This document shows positions 52,638 through 61,478 of a stretch of DNA of 64,000 nucleotides, one piece after another. Under the pieces are notes generated by a model. It was not told the DNA's origin. It did not search any database and saw only the letters and a list, made by a program, of their open reading frames with translations. Positions within the stretch are counted from its first letter, which is position 1, and every line of letters begins with the position of its first letter. The translations under genes were made by a program, and so were the position numbers. This stretch comes from an uncultured Marvinbryantia sp. (GTDB lineage: Bacteria > Bacillota > Clostridia > Lachnospirales > Lachnospiraceae): contig CALDMO010000006.1 of NCBI GenBank assembly GCA_937915375.1, forward strand, positions 1-64,000, written 5' to 3'.

Positions 52638-55441
52638 TAGTAGATAATGATTGTTCCGTCGCCGGAAGTGTCGTTCTGAGGCGGGGCAGTACCATCTCCC
52701 GGAGTTGGCGCCGTATCGCCATTCGGAGTTGGGATGGTGCCGTCACTTTGAGGCGTTTCGCCTGTATTTGGATCTGGAGCAGGTGAGGTGCCGCCTGGAT
52801 TTTGCGGTGTGTTTCCATTTCCGCCGATGTTGACGGTACCGTCAGGATTGGTTTCCGATTCTGATTCTGTTTCCACCTGAACTGCGTTCTGATGTCCCGG
52901 ACAAGTCTGTGTTGGAAGCGCGTAATTGGAATCGTCCGTCACTCCTTCGCTGCCCTGCGGACGCTGTACGCAGACCTTTGTTGTTGCAGGACAAGTAGGC
53001 GATGCCTTGAGTCCTGTCACGGTACAGACAGCCGCTGCCGCATGTGCATCGCAGACGGCAGTCGGTTCGGTTCCGGCGAGGAAATATTCGGTGTAAGCCT
53101 GACTGCCGCGCGGGTCTGCGGTACACAGTCCTTCTATTGCGAGTTTGCCGGATTTTTTACAGACCGTTGCAGATACGATATTGGATGGCTGCGCGAACTG
53201 TGTGACGGGAAGTTCAGCGTGGACGCGTGTCATAATAGAATTCCATAAAGTTTTTGCGTAAGCGCTGAAACTGCGATCATAATCCGGCAGAGCGTCATTG
53301 TTGTCGTAACCGCCCCAGATACCGCAAGTGTAGTAAGGCGTGTAGCCCTCGAACCAGATATCCTTTGACTCGTCTGTCGTCCCGGTTTTTCCGGCTACCG
53401 GCATTTCACCAAGGTTAATGCTGCCGTTCGCAGTACCCTGAGGATCTTTGACGACATCTTCCATTGCTTTTGTGATTAGATAAGCGGTTGATTCCTGAAC
53501 GACCTGTGTTTTTTCGCTGGTATTGTCTAAGAGGATATTTCCTTCGCTGTCCTCAATGCGGGAATAAAATTTCGGTTTGATATAATTTCCGCCATTTGCC
53601 AGTGTGGCGTAAGCAGCGGTCAGTTCGAGATTGATAACGCCGTCTGTAATGCCGCCGAGCGCCAGCGGCTGGTAAGCGTCGGATAAAATATTACCGTTTT
53701 CATCCATGTCATTGTTATAAAGCGTTGTAATACCGAAACGCTCCAGATATTTTAGCGCGACCTGCGGTGTGATTTCGGTCAAACATTTTACGGCTACGAC
53801 ATTGATTGATTTAATCAGCGCAGAGTGGATGGTTTCCAGACCGCTGTAGCCGTAATCGCTGTCCCAGTTTTTCAGTTCAGTGCCGGAAGAATACGTGTAC
53901 GGCGCGTTATCGTAAACAGTGGAAAGTGTTTTGCCATTGTGATCAATGGCAGGAGCGTAGGCAGCCAGGGGCTTAAAGGTGGAACCGGGCTGTCTTCTGG
54001 TTGAGGTCGCGCGGTTTAAAGTCAGGCTGGCTTCTTTTTTGCCGCGGCCGCCAACGACTGCCTTTACATAGCCGGTCGCCTGATCGATGATGACGACGGA
54101 AGCCTGTGGCTGCGGTACCAGAGAAACACGCTCGCCAAGAACGGTATCGCCTTCCTGTGTCTGTGCTTCCCGGAATTGCGCCGCGTAGGAGCGGGCGGTA
54201 TCCTCATCCGGGAACATCATATTAAAGGCAGGCTCCTGCGCCTCGAAATAATCCTGCACATGAGAATTTCCGTAATGAACAGTGGTGCCGTCCGCCTTTT
54301 GAATGCTCAGCGCATAGTCAAGACCAATCAACGTATCGATGGGGAAGTTTGCCGGATTGGCAAATTCCTCGTCACAGATCTGCTGGATGCGCTCATCTTG
54401 TACACTGTAAATACGAAGCCCGCCGGAATAAATTGCGTTGTAGGCCTGACTGCTGGAGTAACCCAGTTCGTTCATCAGATCTTCTTCAATCTGTTCGATC
54501 ATGGCGTCTGTATAATAAGAATAAATGGACGCTGCGCCAGTCTGGGTATCCGTTTCTTGTATGCGGGCATATACTTTGTCAGCTCGGGCTTCGTCATATT
54601 CTTCCTGTGTGATGTAGCCTTGTTCCAGCATACTGTTTAAAACGCGTTTGCGTCGTTTGGCGTTTGCTTTCGGATGGAGGATCGGATTGTAGCCGGTCGG
54701 GTTTTGTGTGATTCCGGCGATTACTGTTGATTCGGAAAGCGTCAGCTCGGAAACGTCTTTATTAAAATAGCGCTGGGCGGCTGCCTGTACGCCATAGGTG
54801 CCTGCGCCGAGATTGATGGTATTTAAGTAATCCTGAAGGATTTTCTGTTTGACTTCTTCCTTGGTTCTGGTTTCCTCCATCGTACGTTCCAGCTTCAGTG
54901 CCAGATATTGTTCCTGAAACTTTCGCTTGAAGCTTTCAATGATGGAGGATTCGCTTACCCAGTCAGGGAAGACACTGTTTTTGAGCAGCTGCTGCGTGAT
55001 CGTGCTGGCGCCTTCGGAAAAACTGCCGCCGGTAATACCGACTACAAAGGCGCGGATGATACCGCGTACATCGATGCCGTTGTGTTCATAGAAACGTTCA
55101 TCCTCGATCGCCACGACTGCCTGCTGCAGATGGAGTGGAATCTGGTCGATCTTTACGGGAGTACGGTTGGAGGTCGGCGCTGTGAGTTTTTGCAGCTGAC
55201 GGCCGTCCGCACTGTAGATGTAAGTGGCGGATTCCGAAGGAGCCGTACTCAATGTACTGATATCCGGCGCACTCTTGATCAGACCGCGCATCAGACCGTA
55301 TCCGGCGCAGATGCCGCCGATGATCAGCGCGAACAGAGCAATCACCAGCAGGCGCATCAGGGTCATTCCGGCTTTCTGCTCAATCTTGGTAGCAGTCATA
55401 TTTTTTTGTTTTTTTTCTATGTTCCGTCTTGTATAATTCAT
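52637..55441 (-). CDS. Class A penicillin-binding protein (PBP1A-type)
   Basis: A bifunctional glycosyltransferase/transpeptidase, 934 residues. A cytoplasmic N-terminus and one membrane segment (about 29-52; RLLVIALFALIIGGICAGYG) precede the GT51 domain (EDERFYEHNGID at about 113-124, GASTITQQLLKN, KILQDYLNTINLGAGTYGVQ). The transpeptidase has RRQPGSTFKP (catalytic Ser), SINVVAVK and AGKTGTTDESKD. The C-terminal 150 residues hold cysteines (CTADPRGS, CTVTGLKASPTCPATT, QTCPGHQ) and a low-complexity Gly/Pro/Thr tail. ATG 55441 follows GGAG by 7 bases. The gene is monocistronic with its own promoter. Confidence 0.96.
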   Translation of the reverse strand: MNYTRRNIEKKQKNMTATKIEQKAGMTLMRLLVIALFALIIGGICAGYGLMRGLIKSAPDISTLSTAPSESATYIYSADGRQLQKLTAPTSNRTPVKIDQIPLHLQQAVVAIEDERFYEHNGIDVRGIIRAFVVGITGGSFSEGASTITQQLLKNSVFPDWVSESSIIESFKRKFQEQYLALKLERTMEETRTKEEVKQKILQDYLNTINLGAGTYGVQAAAQRYFNKDVSELTLSESTVIAGITQNPTGYNPILHPKANAKRRKRVLNSMLEQGYITQEEYDEARADKVYARIQETDTQTGAASIYSYYTDAMIEQIEEDLMNELGYSSSQAYNAIYSGGLRIYSVQDERIQQICDEEFANPANFPIDTLIGLDYALSIQKADGTTVHYGNSHVQDYFEAQEPAFNMMFPDEDTARSYAAQFREAQTQEGDTVLGERVSLVPQPQASVVIIDQATGYVKAVVGGRGKKEASLTLNRATSTRRQPGSTFKPLAAYAPAIDHNGKTLSTVYDNAPYTYSSGTELKNWDSDYGYSGLETIHSALIKSINVVAVKCLTEITPQVALKYLERFGITTLYNNDMDENGNILSDAYQPLALGGITDGVINLELTAAYATLANGGNYIKPKFYSRIEDSEGNILLDNTSEKTQVVQESTAYLITKAMEDVVKDPQGTANGSINLGEMPVAGKTGTTDESKDIWFEGYTPYYTCGIWGGYDNNDALPDYDRSFSAYAKTLWNSIMTRVHAELPVTQFAQPSNIVSATVCKKSGKLAIEGLCTADPRGSQAYTEYFLAGTEPTAVCDAHAAAAVCTVTGLKASPTCPATTKVCVQRPQGSEGVTDDSNYALPTQTCPGHQNAVQVETESESETNPDGTVNIGGNGNTPQNPGGTSPAPDPNTGETPQSDGTIPTPNGDTAPTPGDGTAPPQNDTSGDGTIIIY

Positions 55442-55520
55442 ATGTCAACTCCTCATAGGGCTTTTTATGCTCGGTATTTTTAAGCTGTTGTTCATACAGT
55501 AATGTCTTTAGAATATCCAT

Positions 55521-55550
55521 AGTATAGCAAAATATGTGTGGGATTGACAA
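55521..55550 (-). promoter_or_regulatory. Promoter of the class A PBP gene
   Basis: On the minus strand: TTGTCA (55550-55545), an 18-base spacer, TATACT (55526-55521) with a TGC extended -10. Its -35 overlaps that of the divergent yigZ promoter. Confidence 0.7.
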
Positions 55551-55572
55551 GTGCAGTTAGAATGAATACACT
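55544..55572 (+). promoter_or_regulatory. Promoter of yigZ
   Basis: Consensus TTGACA (55544-55549), a 17-base spacer, TACACT (55567-55572). It shares five bases with the -35 of the opposite promoter. Confidence 0.65.
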
Positions 55573-55639
55573 TATATATTATAGAAAGAAATTTTAATAA
55601 AAAAGAATATATCAGTATCATACAGAATGGGAAAAAATT

Positions 55640-56284
55640 ATGGGCTTAAAAATTGTATATCGGGGAGGTTCCGATGAAATCATTGAAAAAAAATCGCGTT
55701 TTATCGCGGAAGTGCGTCCGGTTCATTCAGAAGAAGAAGCGCTTGCTTTTGTAGCGGAACTGAAAAAGAAATATTGGAATGCGTCACATAACTGCTGGGC
55801 ATTTGTATGCGGAGAAAGGCAGGAATTGCAGCGCTGCAGTGATGACGGAGAACCGCAGGGAACAGCGGGAAAACCGATGCTGGATGTGCTATTGGGAGAA
55901 AAAATCCATGACGCGGCGGTCGTGGTGACGAGATATTTCGGCGGTACGCTGCTTGGCACAGGGGGACTGGTACGCGCTTATTCCAAAGCGGTACAGGCAG
56001 GACTTGCGGCCTGCGCGGTCATTGAAAAGAAAAAGGGCAGCCGGCTGACGATTGAGACGGATTACAACGGTGTCGGGAAACTTCAATATTTGCTTGGGCA
56101 GCGGCAGATTCCAATCGTGGATGCCGTTTATGCGGAGAATGTAAAAACGATGGTTCTGGTGCAGGAGGAAGCAGTAGTGGAACTTTTGGAGGCTGTGACG
56201 GAGGCGACCAACGGCAGAGCGCAGGTGGAGGAAGAAAAGGATTTATACTTTGCATTTGTAGAGAAAGAGCCGGTGCTGTTCTGA
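55640..56284 (+). CDS. yigZ: YigZ/IMPACT family protein
   Basis: A 214-residue member of the UPF0029/IMPACT family. The N-terminal domain carries EKKSRFIAEVRPVHSEEEA, the signature NASHNCWAFVCG, SDDGEPQGTAGKPML, and the conserved VVVTRYFGGTLLGTGGLVRAY. The C-terminal DUF1949-like ferredoxin-fold domain starts near residue 140 (LTIETDYNGVGKLQYLL). The family may bind nucleic acid or ribosomes; the function is not established. The ATG at 55640 follows a weak purine stretch. No operon partner. Confidence 0.92.
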   Translation: MGLKIVYRGGSDEIIEKKSRFIAEVRPVHSEEEALAFVAELKKKYWNASHNCWAFVCGERQELQRCSDDGEPQGTAGKPMLDVLLGEKIHDAAVVVTRYFGGTLLGTGGLVRAYSKAVQAGLAACAVIEKKKGSRLTIETDYNGVGKLQYLLGQRQIPIVDAVYAENVKTMVLVQEEAVVELLEAVTEATNGRAQVEEEKDLYFAFVEKEPVLF

Positions 56285-56388
56285 AACCGTGCTTTACATA
56301 CGGCGGTATTTCAAGTATACTAGAAGAGCCAGGGCGGATCTCTGGCGTTTTGTGTGTTGTCTATGATTACAAAATAAGGGGATTTTAT

Positions 56389-57213
56389 ATGAACAGGGAA
56401 AATGAAAAACCGATCGGTATGTTTGATTCCGGAGTCGGAGGACTGACGGTGGCGCGAGAGGTAATGCGCAACATTCCGAACGAGCGCCTGGTGTATTTTG
56501 GCGATACGGCCAGAGTACCGTATGGGAGCAAATCAAAGGACACGATCCTGCGTTATTCCAGACAGATCGTTCGTTTCCTGCAGTCTAAGCAGGTCAAAGC
56601 GATCGTTGTTGCCTGCAATACGGCGAGCGCGTTCGCACTGGAGGAAATTCAGGATGAGATAGAGATTCCGATTATTGGTGTGGTAAAGCCGGGCGCAAAG
56701 GTTGCCTGTGAGACGACAAAAAATAATCGCATTGGCGTGATCGGTACAAAGGGGACGATTGCCAGCGGCTTGTATACCCAGTTTATCAGGGAGATCAATC
56801 CGCAGGCGCAGGTGGTTGGGAAGGCGTGTCCGCTGTTTGTACCCTTGGTTGAGGAAAATATGCGTAAAGATTCTGTAACGCGTGAGATGGCACAGCGCTA
56901 TCTGGATTCCTTAAAAGAGCAGGATATTGATACGCTGATTCTTGGCTGTACGCATTATCCGCTGCTGCGCAGTGTGATCCGGGAGATTATGGGAGAAAAC
57001 GTAGCGCTTGTGAATCCGGCCTATGAAACAGCGCTGGGACTGAAGCATCTCCTTGAAGAAAAAGGACTGATGAACAAGCAGGAAATTTCTGCAACAGAGA
57101 AGCCACACCGCTTTTTTGTCAGCGACGCGCCGGAGAGCTTTAAAGAGTTTGCAAATTCGATTCTGCCGCTGCATGTGGACGGAGCGGTGAAAGTAAATAT
57201 AGAGGAATACTAG
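56389..57213 (+). CDS. murI: Glutamate racemase
   Basis: Makes D-glutamate for peptidoglycan, the substrate of MurD. A 274-residue cofactor-independent racemase: IGMFDSGVGGLTVAREV, FGDTARVPYGSKS, the first catalytic cysteine VACNTASA, and the second LGCTHYPLLR. ATG 56389 lies about 7 bases after AAGGGGA; an upstream in-frame start would add 13 residues not seen in the family. The DUF1934 gene begins one base after its stop. Upstream, a weak hairpin (GCCAG 56328 with CTGGC 56342) and TTTT may end yigZ. Confidence 0.96.
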   Translation: MNRENEKPIGMFDSGVGGLTVAREVMRNIPNERLVYFGDTARVPYGSKSKDTILRYSRQIVRFLQSKQVKAIVVACNTASAFALEEIQDEIEIPIIGVVKPGAKVACETTKNNRIGVIGTKGTIASGLYTQFIREINPQAQVVGKACPLFVPLVEENMRKDSVTREMAQRYLDSLKEQDIDTLILGCTHYPLLRSVIREIMGENVALVNPAYETALGLKHLLEEKGLMNKQEISATEKPHRFFVSDAPESFKEFANSILPLHVDGAVKVNIEEY

Positions 57214-57214
57214 G

Positions 57215-57661
57215 ATGACAAAAGATGTTTTGGTAAGTATTAAAGGGCTGCAGATGATGGCCGCGGAGGGAGAAGACGAAGTAGAAGTAGTTACCAGCGG
57301 CAATTATCTGCAAAAAAATGGAAAGCATTATATCCGCTATGAAGAGGTAGTGGAGGGAATGGACGGAACGATCCAGAATTTGATCAAACTGGATGGAAAT
57401 TCTATGGAAGTGACGCGAAAAGGGCTCACCAGTACACATATGATTTTTGAAAAGAACAAGAAAAACGAAACGTATTACAATACGCCGTTCGGCAGTCTGC
57501 TGGTTGGTATTTCCGCTACCAATATTGATGTAAAAGATTACCGGGAACAGATTGATGTGACGATACAATATGCTCTGGATATTAATTATGAACATATGGC
57601 AGACTGTACGATCAATATGAATATCCGTTCTAAGGAAAACGGAGAGTTTCATCTGAGCTAG
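57215..57661 (+). CDS. DUF1934 (YwiB-like) small beta-barrel protein
   Basis: A 148-residue cytoplasmic protein with the alternating beta pattern of DUF1934/YwiB: VLVSIKGLQMMAAEGEDEVEV, GKHYIRYEEVVEGMDGTIQN, THMIFEKNKKNETYYNTPFG, VDVTIQYALDINYEH-type strand IDVTIQYALDINYEHMADC. The family has a lipocalin-like fold with unknown ligand. It is translationally coupled to murI, and the next gene, pyrK, starts 87 bases further. Confidence 0.88.
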   Translation: MTKDVLVSIKGLQMMAAEGEDEVEVVTSGNYLQKNGKHYIRYEEVVEGMDGTIQNLIKLDGNSMEVTRKGLTSTHMIFEKNKKNETYYNTPFGSLLVGISATNIDVKDYREQIDVTIQYALDINYEHMADCTINMNIRSKENGEFHLS

Positions 57662-57747
57662 AAAATGAAGAAAAATTGTTTGGACTGGAAAACAAACAGA
57701 CGAGGTTTCGTCAGATTTATACAAACAAAAGAAGAGGGAGGAAGATT

Positions 57748-58467
57748 ATGGGAATCATTCTAGGCAATGAAAATCTGGGACAGGATTTTTATCTGATGAA
57801 AGTACAGGAAAAAAATAATGCAGAAATGGGGCAGTTTTATATGCTGCGCGCCTGGGATACCTATCCGGTGCTCAGCCGACCGATCAGTGTTTATGATGCG
57901 GATGGGGAAACGGTGAGTTTTTTATATAAAGTGGTCGGAAAGGGCACCAAGATGCTTTCTGAATTAAAGAAGGGAGAGGAAATTACTCTGGACGGTCCGC
58001 ATGGAAACGGTTTCCCGGAATTGGAAGATAAAAAGAAGATTGCTCTGGTGGGCGGCGGTGTCGGCATCGCTCCACTGTATCTGGCGGCCAAAACCTATAA
58101 AAAAGTAAATCCTGACTGCACGGTGGATATTTACCTTGGATTCAGCGGTAAACCGATTTTGGAAAAAGAATATCAGGCAGCGGCAGATTCTGTGACAGTT
58201 AATGTGGGCGGATTTGTGACAGATGATATTGATCCATGCGCGTATGACGCAATCGTGACTTGCGGTCCGACCATTATGATGAAGGTACTGTATGAAAAAT
58301 GCAAAAAATTACAGGCGTTGGCGCCGCTCTATGTTTCAATGGAAAATCGCATGGCCTGCGGAATCGGCGCATGCTTAGTGTGTACCTGCAAGACAAACGG
58401 CGGCAACCGTAAGGTCTGCAAGGACGGACCGGTCTTTTTAGGAAGCGAGGTGTTTGACGTTGAGTAA
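57748..58467 (+). CDS. pyrK: Dihydroorotate dehydrogenase electron-transfer subunit
   Basis: The FAD/2Fe-2S subunit that passes electrons from PyrD to NAD in type 1B enzymes. 239 residues: the FAD-binding RPISVYDADG, GPHGNGF, the NAD-binding VGGGVGIAPLYL, CGPTIMM, and the 2Fe-2S cysteines CGIGACLVCTCKTNGGNRKVC. ATG 57748 follows GGGAGGAAG; the upstream extension has no site. It overlaps pyrD slightly. Confidence 0.96.
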   Translation: MGIILGNENLGQDFYLMKVQEKNNAEMGQFYMLRAWDTYPVLSRPISVYDADGETVSFLYKVVGKGTKMLSELKKGEEITLDGPHGNGFPELEDKKKIALVGGGVGIAPLYLAAKTYKKVNPDCTVDIYLGFSGKPILEKEYQAAADSVTVNVGGFVTDDIDPCAYDAIVTCGPTIMMKVLYEKCKKLQALAPLYVSMENRMACGIGACLVCTCKTNGGNRKVCKDGPVFLGSEVFDVE

Positions 58468-59365
58468 TCGTTTGAAAACAATATTTGCTGGGATTGAGTT
58501 TAAAAATCCGGTGGTACTGGCATCCGGAACCTGCGGCTTTGGACGCGAACTGAACGAATATTTTGATATTGAAAAGCTAGGCGGTCTGTGTTCGAAAGGA
58601 CTTCTGGAGCATCCGCACGGCGGCAACGACGGTATTCGTATCTGGGAAACACCGAGTGGGATCATGAACAGCGTTGGTCTGGAAAATCCGGGCGTGGATG
58701 CGTTTGTGGAAAAAGATCTTGATTGGGTTAATAGTAAAGATGTAGTGAATATTGTGAATCTGGGCGGTCATTCCATGGAAGATTATTTAAAAGGGATGGA
58801 AAAGCTGAACAAAGTGGAATTTGACATTTTGGAACTGAATATATCATGTCCGAACGTAAAAAGCGGCGGTATGAATTTCGGAACCAAAACAGAGGTGGCA
58901 AGAGAAATTGTTCGTCAGATACGTGCGATCTGCCGTCATAAGCTGGTGGTAAAGCTGTCTCCGAATGCGGAAGACATCGTTTCTCTGGCAAGGATGTGTG
59001 AGGAAGAGGGCGCGGACGGTGTTTCACTGACAAATACGTTTCTTGGCATGGCGATCGATCTGAAAAAGAAAGCGCCGGTGTTCAACAATGTGTACGCGGG
59101 ACTTTCCGGTCCGGCGATCAAGCCGATTGCTCTGCGTATGGTGCATCAGGTGGCAAAGGCGGTTCACATTCCTGTGATGGGACTTGGCGGTATTACGACC
59201 TGGGAAGATGCGATTGAATTTATTATGGCTGGAGCAACGGTCATTCAAGTGGGGACGGCAACGTTTATGAAGCCGGATATCAGCATGGATATCATCTCCG
59301 GGATGGAGAAGTATCTGGAAGAAAATGGATATGACAGTATCGAACAGATTAGAGGAATTATCTAA
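58460..59365 (+). CDS. pyrD: Dihydroorotate dehydrogenase, type 1B catalytic subunit
   Basis: Oxidises dihydroorotate to orotate in pyrimidine synthesis, paired with PyrK. A 301-residue FMN TIM barrel: FKNPVVLASGTCGFG, KGLLEHPHGGND, LNISCPNVKSGG (catalytic Cys of the 1B type), VKLSPNAEDI, SLTNTFLGMAID, GLSGPAIKPIALRMV, MGLGGITTWEDAIEFIMAGA. The start is probably TTG 58460, 9 bases after GAGG; TTG 58454 is the alternative. A bidirectional terminator follows. Other pyr genes are not in the window. Confidence 0.96.
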   Translation: MSNRLKTIFAGIEFKNPVVLASGTCGFGRELNEYFDIEKLGGLCSKGLLEHPHGGNDGIRIWETPSGIMNSVGLENPGVDAFVEKDLDWVNSKDVVNIVNLGGHSMEDYLKGMEKLNKVEFDILELNISCPNVKSGGMNFGTKTEVAREIVRQIRAICRHKLVVKLSPNAEDIVSLARMCEEEGADGVSLTNTFLGMAIDLKKKAPVFNNVYAGLSGPAIKPIALRMVHQVAKAVHIPVMGLGGITTWEDAIEFIMAGATVIQVGTATFMKPDISMDIISGMEKYLEENGYDSIEQIRGII

Positions 59366-59376
59366 TATGAGAAAAG

Positions 59377-59412
59377 AAAAGCTGTGCAGTCGAAATGGTC
59401 TGCACAGCTTTT
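59377..59412. terminator. Bidirectional terminator between pyrD and brnQ
   Basis: A 13-bp perfect stem, AAAAGCTGTGCAG (59377-59389) with CTGCACAGCTTTT (59400-59412), T-rich on the right and A-rich on the left, serving converging genes. Confidence 0.92.
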
Positions 59413-59418
59413 TTGTAA

Positions 59419-60720
59419 TTATTTTTTTATTTTGTTAAGCAGTATGCCAAGCAGTAGCATAACGACTGCCACACTGACCCAGCAGAATCCCATCTGATAA
59501 AGAGGCAGTTTATGAGCCAGACGACTGATGAAGCCGAGTGGAATCTTTGCCTGATCAAGTGCATAAATAACGCTTACCAGTCCGGTGCCGCTTACGACAA
59601 GCGGGTAGACAAAACGGTTGGAGCTCCATAGATTGTGAGAAAGCCCCAGAAGGATCAGGACAATGGAGACTGGATAAATCGCGTTCAGTACCGGTATGGA
59701 GATACTGAGGATGGCATTCAGGCCCAGATTACATACCAGGAATGAAAAACCGACAATGATAAATACCCAGGTACGGTAAGAGACTTTCTGAAACAGAATC
59801 GAAAAATACTGCGAGATTGAATTGATCAATCCGACACAGGTGGTCAGGCAGGCTAGTGTGAAAATTGCTGCCAGAAGGATCGCACCGGGAGCACCAAAAA
59901 TCTGGTAGACGATGCAGCGAAGTGTCCAGGCGCCGTTTTCCTGAATTTCATATACGCCGGAACTGCACATTCCCATATAGGAGAGCATGATATAGACAAG
60001 TGCGAGAATGGAACCGGCGAACACTCCGGCCAAAACAGTATGGCGCATTTTATCGCGTTTTTCAGTCACTCCGAATGTACCGAGGGTGGTGGCGATTACC
60101 AGACCAAAATTCAAGGCGGCGATGGTATCCATCGTCTGGTAACCTTCTGAGAATCCTTTCAGAAAAGGAGCCGTTTCGTATGCAGTCTGCGCTTCTGCGA
60201 CGCTGACTTCTCCCTTCAGCAAGAAGCTGATAAATAAAAGCAGCAGCAGAGTTAAAAGGCTTGGTGTCAGGAAATTTCCGATACGACGGACTAGCTTTCC
60301 GGGTGTCAGGCAGAGCCACAATGCCACAAGAAAGAATACCAGGGAATAAACAACCATCCAGAGCGTGATATTTGCTTCGGCAGGCAGGTACGGAGCCACT
60401 GCCATCTCGAAAGGAACAGAGGCGGCTCTGGGAATACCCAGTCCGGGACCGATTGAAAGATAGATTAAAACAGTGAAGATCAGACTGAATTTTTTGCCGA
60501 CATTTTGGCCGAGCCGATCAAGACCGTCAAAACGGGCTACTACTATAACACCCAGTACCGGCAGGATTACTGCGGTCGCCAGAAAGCCGATCATTGCTAA
60601 AACAGTGTGATTGCCTGCGTTTTGTCCAAGAAAAGGCGGGAAAATCAGATTTCCCGCACCGAAGAACAGGGAAAACAGCATAAAACTTACCACTACCATA
60701 TTTCGTTTGCTTAATTTCAT
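59419..60720 (-). CDS. brnQ: Branched-chain amino acid:cation symporter
   Basis: A 433-residue LIVCS-family importer of leucine, isoleucine and valine with about twelve membrane segments. Typical N-terminal sequence: SFMLFSLFFGAGNLIFPPFLGQNAG, then LPVLGVIVVARFDGL and YLSIGPGLGIPRAASVPFEM. ATG at 60720-60718 lies about 7 bases after AAGGAG; a GTG 15 bases upstream overlaps that site. A hairpin with a T-run sits just before the ribosome binding site (60737-60783). Confidence 0.93.
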   Translation of the reverse strand: MKLSKRNMVVVSFMLFSLFFGAGNLIFPPFLGQNAGNHTVLAMIGFLATAVILPVLGVIVVARFDGLDRLGQNVGKKFSLIFTVLIYLSIGPGLGIPRAASVPFEMAVAPYLPAEANITLWMVVYSLVFFLVALWLCLTPGKLVRRIGNFLTPSLLTLLLLLFISFLLKGEVSVAEAQTAYETAPFLKGFSEGYQTMDTIAALNFGLVIATTLGTFGVTEKRDKMRHTVLAGVFAGSILALVYIMLSYMGMCSSGVYEIQENGAWTLRCIVYQIFGAPGAILLAAIFTLACLTTCVGLINSISQYFSILFQKVSYRTWVFIIVGFSFLVCNLGLNAILSISIPVLNAIYPVSIVLILLGLSHNLWSSNRFVYPLVVSGTGLVSVIYALDQAKIPLGFISRLAHKLPLYQMGFCWVSVAVVMLLLGILLNKIKK

Positions 60721-60736
60721 TTTTTTCTCCTTCACG

Positions 60737-60783
60737 TAAAAAGAGATGCCGCTTGTCAGCTGTTTGGCTGATCCTGCAGCATC
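60737..60783 (-). terminator. Terminator or attenuator just upstream of brnQ
   Basis: On the minus strand GATGCTGC (60783-60776) pairs with GCGGCATC (60752-60745), with an inner stem TCAGC/GCTGA, then a T-run at about 60743-60738. The brnQ site AAGGAG begins within about 10 bases. Confidence 0.65.
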
Positions 60784-60801
60784 CTTTTATTTATGTAGTT
60801 C

Positions 60802-61293
60802 TTATTTCTTTTTTGATTTTTTTTGATTTGGAGCAGCCTCTTTGTTTGCCGACTTGTCTTTTTTAAAGCGGGCAAAGAACCCTTTTTTCTTTGGCGCCGG
60901 TGTTTCCAGCGGTCCTCTGACGCCTTTGACAGCCGTGATATAAATGCCGCTGACAGTTGCCTTTACTTCTTTTTTTACCGGAATCTGATCAAAAATCTTA
61001 GCGTCCGCAACGAGTGTCATCACTCTTGGTCCTACCTTTGCTTTTACGATCGGCAGCTTGCTGCGGCGCATCAGCTTTGGTGTCTGCTCGATTACCATCT
61101 GCGGGAGACCGGATTCAGTAATTTTCAATTTCTTTTTGTCAATGACCAGCATGGAAACGGTCTGTTTCATAGCCTCCATCTGTTCCTGCTGCGCTACTTG
61201 TTTTTTCTGTGCTTTACTGCCGAAATAGTACAGGATGCCGAGCACAACGATTACTACAAAAAGAATGATCAGTAAAATGTTAATCCAGGACAT
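60802..61293 (-). CDS. Membrane-anchored protein of unknown function
   Basis: 163 residues. An N-terminal membrane segment (about 4-24; INILLIILFVVIVVLGILYYF) is followed by a basic/Gln-rich helix (SKAQKKQVAQQEQMEAMKQ), a likely beta-rich core (about 45-130; VSMLVIDKKKLKI, PIVKAKVGPRVMTLVADAK, VKATVSGIYITAV) and a very basic tail ending KKSKKK. By the positive-inside rule the body is cytoplasmic. The topology recalls YajC, but I see no YajC motif. The second of two adjacent ATGs (61293) is better placed, 6 bases from AGGAGG. It has its own promoter and a terminator-like hairpin before brnQ. Confidence 0.8.
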   Translation of the reverse strand: MSWINILLIILFVVIVVLGILYYFGSKAQKKQVAQQEQMEAMKQTVSMLVIDKKKLKITESGLPQMVIEQTPKLMRRSKLPIVKAKVGPRVMTLVADAKIFDQIPVKKEVKATVSGIYITAVKGVRGPLETPAPKKKGFFARFKKDKSANKEAAPNQKKSKKK

Positions 61294-61323
61294 CATTTTC
61301 CTCCTTCAAAATTCGCTTTTTTT

Positions 61324-61352
61324 ATTCTATCATCCTTTTGGCAAAAGTGCAA
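61324..61352 (-). promoter_or_regulatory. Promoter of the unknown membrane protein gene
   Basis: On the minus strand: TTGCAC (61352-61347), a 17-base spacer, TAGAAT (61329-61324) with a TGA extended -10. Confidence 0.6.
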
Positions 61353-61390
61353 TAATCTTTCCGGGCTTCTATGAAAAATCTGTGATGATG

Positions 61391-61419
61391 TTGCTTTTTA
61401 TAGGAAATTATGATAGAGT
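61391..61419 (+). promoter_or_regulatory. Candidate promoter of the deacetylase-like gene
   Basis: TTGCTT (61391-61396), a 17-base spacer, TAGAGT (61414-61419) with TGA just upstream, 60 bases before the 61479 start. Confidence 0.45.
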
Positions 61420-61478
61420 GAGAAAGAAAAGAGGATAAAATCTATCAATAGTGAAAGTATAGTGGAGGGGTTGGGGTT

